Assembly: GCA_051649605.1 (NCBI GenBank)
Contig: JBOFHK010000022.1
Coordinates: 52,042-116,041, forward strand
DNA from: Brevinema_A sp051649605
GTDB taxonomy: Bacteria; Spirochaetota; Brevinematia; Brevinematales; Brevinemataceae
Direction: 5' to 3'
Length of the DNA stretch: 64,000 nt
The notes under the pieces were generated by a model. The model worked only from the letters and a program-made list of their open reading frames with translations, was not told the DNA's origin and did not search any database. Position numbers and translations under genes: made by a program. Each line of letters starts with the position of its first letter. The first letter of the stretch is position 1. Shown in pieces: positions 34,709-43,292 of the stretch.

Positions 34709-36661
34709 ATGAAAAAATTACAACAACTGATCGAAAGAGATCAATGGGCTGAATTATTAACAGCATCCTCGGAATTAACTAGTTACACACTACATTCTCA
34801 AATAGAAATTCTTGCTTTTTCCGATGCCCAAGCTTTGACAAAAGCAGCTGAAATTTTTAATATCCCTAAAGAGTATCTTTTATTAGAAAAAACTAGAAAA
34901 GGATCAAGTTCTTTACTAGGAATGATAAAAATCCCTACTAGTTATATCTTTTCGGTCAAAGAAGAATTCAAAAATTCTCATCTAACTCACTCTATTGAAT
35001 ATGATAAATATAATGATTTAGCACAAAACAAAAACGGTTCATTCCGCCTAATTATGAAAAAAAAGGGACTATTCCTACAAGTGTTTCCTCCAAAAGGAGT
35101 CGGTCATATCGTTACCCTAGAAGATATTATAACCGCACTAGAGCAACAGCAATACTATAATATTAATCCAGCTTTAATAAAGCAAGCAATTCATAACTTC
35201 CAACCTGTTATTATTGCCCCTTATGTTCGTACTGAAGAAGATGATTCTATATTTACTATTTCTTTTTCTAAAGATCTTATGGAAGCAACACTTCGATTCT
35301 CTAAACCACGAAATCACGGACGTATTCCTGAGCTTAATGAGATCGTCCAAGAGCTAAGAAAGCAGGGGGTTAAAATAGGGATTAAAGAAGAGGTTATATC
35401 TGAAGCACTAAATAATGAGCTTTATGGTATTTCTATAGTTGTTGCAGAAGGGATTCTCCCTAAAAACGGTAACAATGCTTATATTGAATACAAATTTTCT
35501 ACTGGGGATGATGAATTTAAATATGCTGTTCGAGCCGATGGTAGCATTAATTTCAAAGAATTAAACATCATTCATAATATCTTAGAAAATGATGTCTTAG
35601 CTATTATGCACCCAGCAACAAAAGGAGAAGTTGGATACACGATTCTAGGAGAACGATTAGAAGTCAATGACGGTACTCCAATAGAATGGAATATCGGTCC
35701 CAACGTAACTCTATCACCAGACAAACAAAAAGCTATTGCTACCAAATCTGGACAGGTTTATTTAAAAAACAAACAGATTTGCGTGGATCCCGCCCTAGAA
35801 ATCGCCTCTGATGTTGGCTTAAGTACAGGAAATATTGATTTCCTAGGAAATATCATTATTAAAGGTGATATTACTGACGGATTTAGCGTTATTTCTGGGG
35901 GAAATATCGAAGTCTTTGGACATGTCGGAAAATGCTTTATGTTCGCAGAAGGGAATATCCTTGTCCATCAAGGAATTCAAGGAAAAGATGACGCCCAAAT
36001 TGAATGCAAAGGAAGTCTTTATGCACACTTTGTAGAACGAGCTTCATTATTGGTAGGTGGTAATTTAGTTATTACAAAAGACCTGCTACATAGTAAAAGT
36101 ATTGTTGATAAAGGAATCTATATTCTCAATGAAAAAAAATCGATTATTGCAGGTGGTAATATTAAAGCACAAAATGAAATTGTAGCTTCTCAGCTTGGTG
36201 CTGAATCTTATATTGAAACTCATATAGAAATCGGATATTCTCAAAATATCGTTCGAAAAAATCGAATTCTACAAAAAAATATAGAAGATTTTTCAAACCA
36301 ACTTTCTGACTATAAACTTCAGATTGCATCTGCTGGAGCTAATTCTAATGAAATTGTAATAATAGAAAAAAACATTGTCTCTATAACAAAACAACTACAT
36401 AAAAATCAAGAGTCATTAGAACAAAATAAAAAAGATCTTCAAAAACTTAGTCAAGTAGCATCTATTTCTGTATCAAAAAGATTAATGCCAGGGGTGAAGA
36501 TTAAAATCGGTAATAACTCCTTAGATATTACTGCAGAACAAACGAGTTGTACGCTTAAAAATAACGAGCAAAAACAACTTATTATAAAATCATACGAACC
36601 TTCTAAATTACTCACCGAATTTACTGCAGAAGCTAAAACTACTACTAAAAAGCGAAGATAA
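34709..36661 (+). CDS. FapA family protein (DUF342)
   Basis: A 650-aa protein. Its N-terminus (about 20-75) resembles a Jag-N-type domain, with DAQALTKAAEIFNIPKEYLL. The DUF342 core has HPATKGEVGYTILGERLEV and a right-handed beta-helix-like region with IIKGDITDGFSVISGGNIEV and repeated VxGxV-type steps. A coiled-coil segment follows near 520-590 (NRILQKNIEDFSNQLSDYKL). The family, named after Vibrio FapA, is linked to polarity or signalling proteins in other bacteria. It is common in spirochaetes, to my knowledge. It sits between rpoN and the bactofilin gene, which also encodes a beta-helix polymer-forming protein. Confidence 0.82.
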   Translation: MKKLQQLIERDQWAELLTASSELTSYTLHSQIEILAFSDAQALTKAAEIFNIPKEYLLLEKTRKGSSSLLGMIKIPTSYIFSVKEEFKNSHLTHSIEYDKYNDLAQNKNGSFRLIMKKKGLFLQVFPPKGVGHIVTLEDIITALEQQQYYNINPALIKQAIHNFQPVIIAPYVRTEEDDSIFTISFSKDLMEATLRFSKPRNHGRIPELNEIVQELRKQGVKIGIKEEVISEALNNELYGISIVVAEGILPKNGNNAYIEYKFSTGDDEFKYAVRADGSINFKELNIIHNILENDVLAIMHPATKGEVGYTILGERLEVNDGTPIEWNIGPNVTLSPDKQKAIATKSGQVYLKNKQICVDPALEIASDVGLSTGNIDFLGNIIIKGDITDGFSVISGGNIEVFGHVGKCFMFAEGNILVHQGIQGKDDAQIECKGSLYAHFVERASLLVGGNLVITKDLLHSKSIVDKGIYILNEKKSIIAGGNIKAQNEIVASQLGAESYIETHIEIGYSQNIVRKNRILQKNIEDFSNQLSDYKLQIASAGANSNEIVIIEKNIVSITKQLHKNQESLEQNKKDLQKLSQVASISVSKRLMPGVKIKIGNNSLDITAEQTSCTLKNNEQKQLIIKSYEPSKLLTEFTAEAKTTTKKRR

Positions 36662-36679
36662 TTAAGGAAAAAACATTTT

Positions 36680-37492
36680 ATGGATCAAGAATATAAAGCT
36701 ACTATTTATGCCAAACTAAGAAACTTAGAAAAGAAAATCACTCTCTCTTATAGAAGTTCGTCTAACCCTGATAAAAAACTCGAACTTCGCAAATATCTTA
36801 CGATATTAGAAAATATGTTCCGAAAATTGGAACAAAATATATTAACATGGGAAGATCTAAAGACTATCGGTATTTCTAAAAAAACTATTTTATCACAAGT
36901 TGGTAAAAAAGAATTTGTTCCAAAACAATTTGAAGATTTTCCAAACTTATCTCAACTCACTATCCAAGCATTTCTTGAAGAGAACTATATAAGAGCAGAT
37001 TCTATTAATATTTTATATTCTATCGTCGAATACATAAATAATAATTACCAAACTATTTTTACTCAAAAAATTTTACTATCTGCTTCTAAAACAAATAGTA
37101 TCCGAGAATTATTTTATATGCAATATCAAGATATTTTTCATATATTCCATAGCTATAAAAGTTATGTACTAATCCCCTCAACCTCAGAGGAGCATAAAAA
37201 AATGGTTGATAAAGAATACCTTCATCTTGTTCAGGCAACATACAATTTCTTTAACAGCATTCAAAGCTATATTTCTTTACTAAGCAAAGATCAGACCTTT
37301 AGCCCTGAAGATTTCCAGCAACAAATTAAATCTACAGATTCTAAAAGCTGTATCTATGGACTAACACTAAAAGAAGCATTAAAGGAATGTTTGACATTCA
37401 CTGAAGAAGCACTCGACTATCTTCAGTCATTTAATAAAGATATTTTTGATTCATTATCATTGAATCAAGAAATCCAGTCGAAGTTTAACTAA
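36680..37492 (+). CDS. Unknown cytoplasmic protein between fapA and bactofilin
   Basis: A 270-aa, largely alpha-helical, charged protein with no signal peptide or membrane segment and no recognised domain. It starts 18 bases after fapA (TTAAGGAAAAA site) and is followed 29 bases later by the bactofilin gene. The conserved operon position suggests a link to cell-shape or flagellar-envelope functions, but nothing in the sequence proves it. Confidence 0.6.
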   Translation: MDQEYKATIYAKLRNLEKKITLSYRSSSNPDKKLELRKYLTILENMFRKLEQNILTWEDLKTIGISKKTILSQVGKKEFVPKQFEDFPNLSQLTIQAFLEENYIRADSINILYSIVEYINNNYQTIFTQKILLSASKTNSIRELFYMQYQDIFHIFHSYKSYVLIPSTSEEHKKMVDKEYLHLVQATYNFFNSIQSYISLLSKDQTFSPEDFQQQIKSTDSKSCIYGLTLKEALKECLTFTEEALDYLQSFNKDIFDSLSLNQEIQSKFN

Positions 37493-37521
37493 CAAAATAA
37501 GATTTATAAAGGAGCAAAAAA

Positions 37522-37899
37522 ATGCCTCATCGGATTAAAAATACAGAAAATATTATTGGAGAAAATTCTATTTTTGAAGGTAGTATCCAATTGTCTGGCA
37601 CCTTACGTATTGAAGGTTATTACCATGGTGCTAATCTTACTATGGAACACATTATTATTGGAAAGCAAGGAAAGGTAAAAGCTGATTTACACACCGAATC
37701 TGTGGTCGTAGAAGGAGCTATATTAGGTAATATAAACTCTTCCACAAGAACTATGCTTCTTCCCACTGCAAAAATTTTAGGAAATATTGCTTCACCAGAA
37801 CTAATTATTCAAAATGGGGTGATTTGGGATGGGCACTGTCACATTAATACAAATACTAACTCAGATGTTTCCAAGGCAATTAAAACCCTTTTTAACTAA
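37522..37899 (+). CDS. Bactofilin
   Basis: A 125-aa protein of bactofilin length. It has the short N-terminal tail, then the beta-helix with typical turns such as GSIQLSGTLRIEGYYHGAN, IIIGKQGKVKADLHTESVVV, EGAILGNINSS and KILGNIASPELIIQNGVIWDG. Bactofilins polymerise without nucleotide and help set cell shape and the position of envelope proteins; in spirochaetes they are implicated in cell diameter and periplasmic flagella layout. AAAGGAG lies before the ATG. Confidence 0.92.
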   Translation: MPHRIKNTENIIGENSIFEGSIQLSGTLRIEGYYHGANLTMEHIIIGKQGKVKADLHTESVVVEGAILGNINSSTRTMLLPTAKILGNIASPELIIQNGVIWDGHCHINTNTNSDVSKAIKTLFN

Positions 37900-38000
37900 T
37901 AACCTTGACTAATAGGATATAAATGAAATTTTATTTTATAAATTCTTAACCTATACTAAGAACTTCCGATAACGTAATAAGAATACAAAAAGGAGTACTT

Positions 38001-38405
38001 ATGTACGGGTATGATTCTTATAAAATAAATGATATTGAAACAGCTAGTCAAGTAAAACTAATTGTTATGTTGTATGCAGGTGCTATAAAATTTTCTTATC
38101 TTGCAATTGAAGCAATCGAAAAAAATGATATAGAATCTGCTAGCACTAACATTATTAAAACACAAAATATCATTAGTGAACTACTTGCTTCTCTCAATTT
38201 TGATGCAGGAACTATTGCCGATGATCTATCTGGATTATATATCTATATTCATCGCTTATTAGTAGAAGCAAATATTCAAAAAAATATAGCTCCTATACAA
38301 GAAAGTATTTCTTTATTAAGTAATCTCCAAGAAGCTTGGGACGATTTATTAGCTAAAGAAAATTCTGACAATAATAAAGTCGCTAATATTAATATTTCTG
38401 GATAG
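38001..38405 (+). CDS. fliS: Flagellin export chaperone FliS
   Basis: A 134-aa four-helix protein, starting MYGYDSYKINDIETASQVKL, the classic FliS N-terminus (Y-x-x-x-x-I-x-T-A-S-P-x-x-L-I-x-M-L-Y). GAIKFSYLAIEAIEKNDIES and later LSGLYIYIHRLLVEANIQKN complete the helices. FliS binds the C-terminus of flagellin and prevents early assembly. It sits 101 bases after bactofilin with AAAGGAGT before the ATG. No fliD or flagellin gene accompanies it here. Its presence fits a flagellated, probably periplasmic-flagellate, organism. Confidence 0.92.
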   Translation: MYGYDSYKINDIETASQVKLIVMLYAGAIKFSYLAIEAIEKNDIESASTNIIKTQNIISELLASLNFDAGTIADDLSGLYIYIHRLLVEANIQKNIAPIQESISLLSNLQEAWDDLLAKENSDNNKVANINISG

Positions 38406-38420
38406 TCTTGGAGAATCAAT

Positions 38421-39647
38421 ATGCAAAAACCGTTTTTTAATGCAGATAAATTACAAGTTGAAGTCTTTTCTTTAAATAATAACAAATTTGAATCTTCACA
38501 ATTTTCTTTTCTAAAACAGCATTATCCTAGTTTAGAACAGGATAATCTCTATGAAATTACACCCACTTCTAAAGTTGAGCTAAAAGAAGCTTTAGATGCA
38601 GATATTGTGCAACCTCTTGATACAGAAAAATATTCTTTTGTTGAAACAGGTACCCCAATTCCAGAAAAAAAAATTCAACCCCCTAAAATTCAAGATTTTT
38701 CTAACGATTTAGATCAGATTTTTGCTGATTTTGACCGTGAAGTCTCTCAAGTATTATCTCCAAAAGGCTCTCCATTAGAAAACTCTAACGAAGATATTTA
38801 TACAATCAACAATGATTCCAACGTAGAAGTCTCCACAGAAACTTACTCGAACGATAATACTTATACAATCAACAATGATTCCAACGTAGAAGTCTCCACA
38901 GAAACTTACTCGAACGATAATACTTATACAATCAATAATGATTCCAACGTAGAAGTCTCCACAGAAACTTACTCTAACGATGATACTTATACACTCAATA
39001 ATGATTCTAACGAAAATACTATCATTCCTGGTACCGAAGTTATTGATTTCCTTAATGATACTCTTATCCCTAATATTAAAGAAGACCACACGATATCAGA
39101 ACAAAGTTTGATCAACGATTCTTTAGAACCTAAGGTTAGTAGTATAGATAGTTCAGAAATTATTGCATCAACACTAGAAGAAGAAATAGAATACGCTCAA
39201 CAAGAAAAAAACTCTATCCAAGAGATAGAAATTCTTGATACTTCTATTGAGGAAGAGGAAGATGAAGAAAAAACAGAACACACCATTAATATACCTTCCG
39301 GGCATGTTCCCTATGAAGAGCTTGAAGAAATCTCTGTAGAGCATATTTTCTTAAACGATTCTTATTCTCAAGATGATGAATTTATTACTCCTACCGATAT
39401 TGTTATTAATGATCAAGAAGAGTCTACCAAAAATGATATTTCCATGGATTTATTACAACAACTTAACAATAATATTGCTACCACCTCCACTCCAATGTTT
39501 GCTGATCTTAACTTACATGAAGTTAAAGAAATTATGAAAGAAATAGATGAGCTATTAGGAGCTCTCCCAGATGAAAAAATAGAAGAGCTAGCACATAAAG
39601 AATTTTACCATAATTATATTAAATTTTTAGATGATTTAGGAATATAA
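38421..39647 (+). CDS. Acidic protein with an internal 21-residue tandem repeat, unknown
   Basis: A 408-aa, strongly acidic, serine/asparagine-rich protein with no signal peptide or membrane segment. Residues 127-197 are made of near-identical 21-residue units with YTINNDSNVEVSTETYSND, encoded by 63-base DNA repeats. The last 45 residues (EVKEIMKEIDELLGALPDEK and EELAHKEFYHNYIKFLDDLGI) look like a conserved docking segment. I recall similar LPDEKIEEFA...YKKLF ends in other spirochaete proteins, but this is unverified. It starts 15 bases after fliS. The repeat number may vary between strains. Confidence 0.65.
   Translation: MQKPFFNADKLQVEVFSLNNNKFESSQFSFLKQHYPSLEQDNLYEITPTSKVELKEALDADIVQPLDTEKYSFVETGTPIPEKKIQPPKIQDFSNDLDQIFADFDREVSQVLSPKGSPLENSNEDIYTINNDSNVEVSTETYSNDNTYTINNDSNVEVSTETYSNDNTYTINNDSNVEVSTETYSNDDTYTLNNDSNENTIIPGTEVIDFLNDTLIPNIKEDHTISEQSLINDSLEPKVSSIDSSEIIASTLEEEIEYAQQEKNSIQEIEILDTSIEEEEDEEKTEHTINIPSGHVPYEELEEISVEHIFLNDSYSQDDEFITPTDIVINDQEESTKNDISMDLLQQLNNNIATTSTPMFADLNLHEVKEIMKEIDELLGALPDEKIEELAHKEFYHNYIKFLDDLGI
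38799..39010 (+). repeat. In-frame tandem repeat, 63-base unit, about 3.4 copies
   Basis: Units begin at 38799, 38862, 38925 and (partial) 38988. Copies one to three are nearly identical at DNA level; the fourth diverges (Thr-Leu in place of Thr-Ile, then ends). The period is a multiple of three, so the repeat lies inside the acidic protein and keeps its frame. No spacers are present, so this is not CRISPR. Confidence 0.9.
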
Positions 39648-39648
39648 G

Positions 39649-39807
39649 ATGGGGTTAAAAGAGCAATTACGAGAGAAAAAAAGAGAACAAAGTATTAAAA
39701 AAAATCTCTATAATCAGCTTATGGAAGAAGAAATACCAACAGGATTCATCAATAAAATGACTCTTCATCGTAAAGTTTTTGCACTATATAAAAACTTAAA
39801 TAGCTAA
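39649..39807 (+). CDS. 52-aa basic helical protein
   Basis: ATG 39649 begins one base after the TAA of the preceding gene, with TTAGGAATATAAG upstream, and runs 52 codons to TAA. The product is basic and probably two helices: GLKEQLREKKREQSIKKNL and then NKMTLHRKVFALYKNL. The close packing with the previous gene and a good terminator immediately after support a real gene. No family recognised. Confidence 0.6.
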   Translation: MGLKEQLREKKREQSIKKNLYNQLMEEEIPTGFINKMTLHRKVFALYKNLNS

Positions 39808-39816
39808 CTATCACTC

Positions 39817-39848
39817 AAACCCCTATGGTATATAATAGGGGGTTTTTT
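39817..39848 (+). terminator. Intrinsic terminator ending the bactofilin-fliS group
   Basis: AAACCCCTAT pairs with ATAGGGGGTT, followed by a run of T (39843-39848), ten bases after the stop of the 52-aa gene. Confidence 0.85.
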
Positions 39849-39862
39849 ATTTAAGTAGAAAC

Positions 39863-39892
39863 TTGACACATCATAAAAACATATATTATAAT
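39863..39892 (+). promoter_or_regulatory. Sigma-70 promoter of mcsA-mcsB-mrdA-rodA
   Basis: TTGACA (39863-39868) and TATAAT (39887-39892) with an 18-base spacer, 28 bases before the mcsA start. I see no inverted repeat like a CtsR heptad operator (direct GGTCAAA repeats) near it. Confidence 0.7.
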
Positions 39893-39920
39893 ATGGAAGA
39901 AAATTCTAATTGAGGAAAAA

Positions 39921-40472
39921 ATGTCGGAAAATATTTTCTCTAAAAAATGCGATATCTGTGGTGTTCAACCTGCTATGTTATTTTTTAGAACTTTTAATCC
40001 TAACTCTAATAATATCAATGAAGAAGGATTGTGTCCAAAATGTGCCTTGAAAAAATTTACAGAACACGGTAATTTTAGCGTGGAAAATCAAGAAATTGTT
40101 CAAACCATCACTCAAATGCGTCATATTTTATCAGATATTCTTGGACATATCAGTAAAGTTACACAACCTATTACAACATGTCGTTTTTGTAATACAAATA
40201 ATATTACGATAAGGAATGAAAAAAAAGCTGGATGTAGTCATTGCTACCAAGAATTCCAATCTCTTATACGAGAGCAGGTAAATAATTTTCAGTTTAGTAC
40301 CAAGCACTGCGGTCAAATTCCCAAACGTTACCGATCTCAATATCTTAATAGTTTAGAATTAGAAAAACTTCAGCTCAAACTACAATCTCTCCTAAGGCTA
40401 GAAAACTACGAAGAAGCATCAAAGGTTAGTAAACGTATTTCTAAATTAACAACCAAACAAATCCACAATTAA
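39921..40472 (+). CDS. mcsA: McsA-like zinc-finger protein with UVR domain
   Basis: A 183-aa protein. Four CxxC pairs are visible: CDICG (from residue 11), CPKC, CRFC and CSHC, matching the two zinc sites of McsA. The C-terminal KLQSLLRLENYEEASKVSKR is a UVR domain. McsA activates the protein-arginine kinase McsB and links to ClpC-dependent proteolysis in Firmicutes. The zinc sites are complete here. mcsB follows five bases later. Neither ctsR nor clpC is in the window, which differs from the classical operon. Confidence 0.88.
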   Translation: MSENIFSKKCDICGVQPAMLFFRTFNPNSNNINEEGLCPKCALKKFTEHGNFSVENQEIVQTITQMRHILSDILGHISKVTQPITTCRFCNTNNITIRNEKKAGCSHCYQEFQSLIREQVNNFQFSTKHCGQIPKRYRSQYLNSLELEKLQLKLQSLLRLENYEEASKVSKRISKLTTKQIHN

Positions 40473-40477
40473 TTATT

Positions 40478-41443
40478 ATGAAAACAATAATCTTACCAAA
40501 AATTTACACTTCTCTAATAAAACCAAACACTGTAATTTCTAGTTCTATTCATATTAACAGAAATATTGACGCTCTCTTATTTCCTGAACACCTAGTAACA
40601 GAAGAAAAAATACTTATTGAAAATCAAATTACTGCTATTCTAAAAGAAATCTATAGAGATAACATTACGATTATTTCTACAAGCGATCATTTAGAACAGA
40701 TCAAATATGATCTATTAATTTCCCGTAAAGAAGGTCTTCATACTGTTATTGCGAAAAATGATGGTTCTTGGATATTAATACTCAACGATCAAAATCACAT
40801 TTCTTTATTTACTGCGGCTTACGGTTCTTATCTAAAAGATTTATATAAAATAATCTCTTCTGTGCTAATCGAATTGGATTCTCATATCCATTTTGCCTAT
40901 ACTCCAGAACTAGGATTTGCTACTGATGATATTCAATATGCTGGAAATGGATTAATTTGTTCAGTTCTTCTTAATTTAACTGGACTAGAGTTAAAAGGTA
41001 ATACCAACTCATTAGACCAAATTTGTTCTGAAATAGGGTATGAATTAATTCCCTATGCCTCACATCCCCATGCTGGTTTATTTATCTTAAAAAATCTTGG
41101 TTCTTTTGGTATTAGTGAATTAGAGCATATTGATCATATGAATCAACTAGTACAGAAAATTCTTACTACTGAAAAACAAAGCCGAAAAGAAATTCTCGAC
41201 GATGAAGAAAATAAAGAATTATTAATCACTCAAATTCAGTTATTACTCAAACAAGACGCTCTTTCTTACTCTGAAGCTATTTATTTAATTTCTTTAGTTG
41301 ATTTTCTTGATAAAAAAATCTATTTGATTCAAAATAGACAGCTTTGGTTAGATCAAATCTTTAGGCTTGAGAAAAATATCAAAGAAACAGAGCGAGCTGA
41401 ATTACTAAAATCTTTATTTGCTCAAATAGTTCAATTTAAGTGA
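40478..41443 (+). CDS. mcsB: McsB-like protein with degenerate active site (probable pseudokinase)
   Basis: A 321-aa protein that aligns along most of McsB but lacks its catalytic motifs. From memory of Bacillus McsB: the arginine-rich SSRIRLARN is SSSIHINRN here (21-29); NEEDHIRIQ is NDQNHISLF (103-111); TSCPTNVGTGLRAS is TDDIQYAGNGLICS (149-162), so the active-site cysteine and an arginine are gone; the RGIYGEGSEA stretch with the catalytic glutamate is LIPYASHPHAG (190-200). The C-terminal part with the phospho-arginine-binding RLG region is also altered and the protein is about 40 residues short. It is probably not an arginine kinase, but may still bind McsA or act as a scaffold. It starts five bases after mcsA with a weak site. 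Confidence 0.82.
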   Translation: MKTIILPKIYTSLIKPNTVISSSIHINRNIDALLFPEHLVTEEKILIENQITAILKEIYRDNITIISTSDHLEQIKYDLLISRKEGLHTVIAKNDGSWILILNDQNHISLFTAAYGSYLKDLYKIISSVLIELDSHIHFAYTPELGFATDDIQYAGNGLICSVLLNLTGLELKGNTNSLDQICSEIGYELIPYASHPHAGLFILKNLGSFGISELEHIDHMNQLVQKILTTEKQSRKEILDDEENKELLITQIQLLLKQDALSYSEAIYLISLVDFLDKKIYLIQNRQLWLDQIFRLEKNIKETERAELLKSLFAQIVQFK

Positions 41444-41450
41444 GGTAAAT

Positions 41451-43292
41451 ATGCAAGGTGTCAAACATCTTAATCCCGCTCGTATTTTTGTTTTAATTAA
41501 TTTAATCATTCTGTTACTTTTATTATTCACTGGTCGACTCCTCTATCTACAAATTTTAAAAAGCACAAGTTTCAAAAGCAGAGCAGAACAAAATCAAACT
41601 AGAGACCTTTATATTCCTGCCTATCGAAGTATTATTTATGATAGAAATAAAGAACTAAAATTAGCTTACAACCAACGTTCTTTAACACTTACTGTTATTA
41701 ATACTAACCTCCCAAAAACAAATACCATCGAACGGATTAATCAATTCAAAAAAATGGCATCTATACTCGATACTACACCAGAAGCGATTTGCACACTAAT
41801 CAAGACACAGTATATTGACCCCTACACTCCCATAATCTTAAAAGATAATATTTCTCTTGATACAATGAATCAGTTTGCTGAAAAGATCGATGAATTCCCT
41901 GGAGTCTTATGGGCAAATCAACCCAAAAGAGTTTATCCATATCAAGAAGCAGCTTTTCATATTATAGGTTATACAGGGTTACTCAATAAAGAAGAATACC
42001 GCACCAATAAAACAAAAGAAGACTACTACATGGGGACGCATATTGGTAAAGGTGGAATCGAAAAATACTATGACCAAGATATTCGAGGAAAATTAGGCAC
42101 TTTGGTTCGTACCGTCAATGCTCGAGGTCAAGTTTTACAACAGGAAGTGGTACAAGAAGCAACACAAGGCGAACATCTAGTACTAACGATAGACGCTCGC
42201 CTTCAACAAAAAACCTATGAATTAATGAAAAATTTTGTAGGAGCTGCTATTATTACCCATGCAAATACAGGAGAAATACTTTCTATGGTAAGTACTCCCT
42301 CGATTGATCCCTCTATTTTTTATGATTCCTCTAGGGCTCAAAACGAGTTTCTGTCTCTCGTATTTGATGAAACCCACCCCTTTGTCAATCGGGCAATTCA
42401 AGGTAAATATCCTCCAGCCTCTACATTTAAAATTATTTCAACAGCCGCATTTTTAAAAGAAGGGCTAGACCCTAATACTAAACTACAGACAACTGGTTCT
42501 TATGCAATTGGTAATCGAGTCTTCAAAGATTGGAAAAATCATGGTACAGTAGATACGCGAAAAGCGTTAGAAGTATCAGCAAATGTCTATTTCTACCATA
42601 ATTCCTTAAATGTTGGTCGACAAAATATTTTCCAAATGGCTAGAGAATTTGGAGTAACTACACCTTATCAAATTGATCTTCCCGATGAACGATCAGGATT
42701 TCTTCCTAACGATCAGTGGTTTCGTCAAGTCCATAAAAGACAATGGTCTCATGGGGATACAGCAAATATTTCAATTGGACAGGGAGATGTAATAACAACC
42801 CCCTTAGAAATTAATATGATCACTTCTATTATTGCTAACAACGGAATTATTTACAAACCTTATATCCTAAAAGAACGGCTCCGTATTCGAGATAAAAAAA
42901 CAGTATGGCAACAAGAAAAACAGCTTCTTAAGATTGTTAATATGCCAAAAGAACATTTTCAAGTTATTCAAGATGGAATGAGAAATGTTATCGTTGGTAA
43001 TAATGGAACAGCAGCTTGGCTAAACCGTTATAATACTATACGAGTGCCTATTGCTGGTAAAACAGGGACAGCACAAACTGGTACTAAAGCTGCTGATAAT
43101 GGTTTATTCACTGCTTATGGTCCTTATGTCCCTAATCAAAACTCTTCAGATACTATCGTTATTACTGTACTCTTAGAAAAGGCTGGGACAGGAAATGCCG
43201 TCAGAATTGCAGCGGAATTATTTAACTATTATTTTGAAACTTTATACCCAGAAAAAAATCCTAATCCAAACTTCCGACGAGGTCGTTCATGA
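41451..43292 (+). CDS. mrdA: Penicillin-binding protein 2 (elongasome transpeptidase)
   Basis: A 613-aa class B PBP with an N-terminal membrane anchor (about 13-30), a PBP dimer domain with GYTGLLNKEEY and KGGIEKYYDQDIRGKLG, and a transpeptidase domain. Active-site motifs are SxxK as STFK with the catalytic serine at 324, SxN as SAN at 376-378 and KTG at 537-539. It crosslinks peptidoglycan during side-wall growth, working with RodA. rodA overlaps the stop by four bases (ATGA), so the pair is coupled. GAGGTAAAT precedes the ATG. Confidence 0.93.
   Translation: MQGVKHLNPARIFVLINLIILLLLLFTGRLLYLQILKSTSFKSRAEQNQTRDLYIPAYRSIIYDRNKELKLAYNQRSLTLTVINTNLPKTNTIERINQFKKMASILDTTPEAICTLIKTQYIDPYTPIILKDNISLDTMNQFAEKIDEFPGVLWANQPKRVYPYQEAAFHIIGYTGLLNKEEYRTNKTKEDYYMGTHIGKGGIEKYYDQDIRGKLGTLVRTVNARGQVLQQEVVQEATQGEHLVLTIDARLQQKTYELMKNFVGAAIITHANTGEILSMVSTPSIDPSIFYDSSRAQNEFLSLVFDETHPFVNRAIQGKYPPASTFKIISTAAFLKEGLDPNTKLQTTGSYAIGNRVFKDWKNHGTVDTRKALEVSANVYFYHNSLNVGRQNIFQMAREFGVTTPYQIDLPDERSGFLPNDQWFRQVHKRQWSHGDTANISIGQGDVITTPLEINMITSIIANNGIIYKPYILKERLRIRDKKTVWQQEKQLLKIVNMPKEHFQVIQDGMRNVIVGNNGTAAWLNRYNTIRVPIAGKTGTAQTGTKAADNGLFTAYGPYVPNQNSSDTIVITVLLEKAGTGNAVRIAAELFNYYFETLYPEKNPNPNFRRGRS

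Noticed and set aside
38799..39010. Regular repeats that might suggest a CRISPR array
   Set aside because: Units are contiguous with no spacers, a multiple of three long and in frame inside a gene; no cas genes are present.
38775..39089. Long minus-strand frame across the 63-base repeats
   Set aside because: It mirrors the repeat of the plus-strand gene; there is no ribosome site and the period keeps both strands open by chance.
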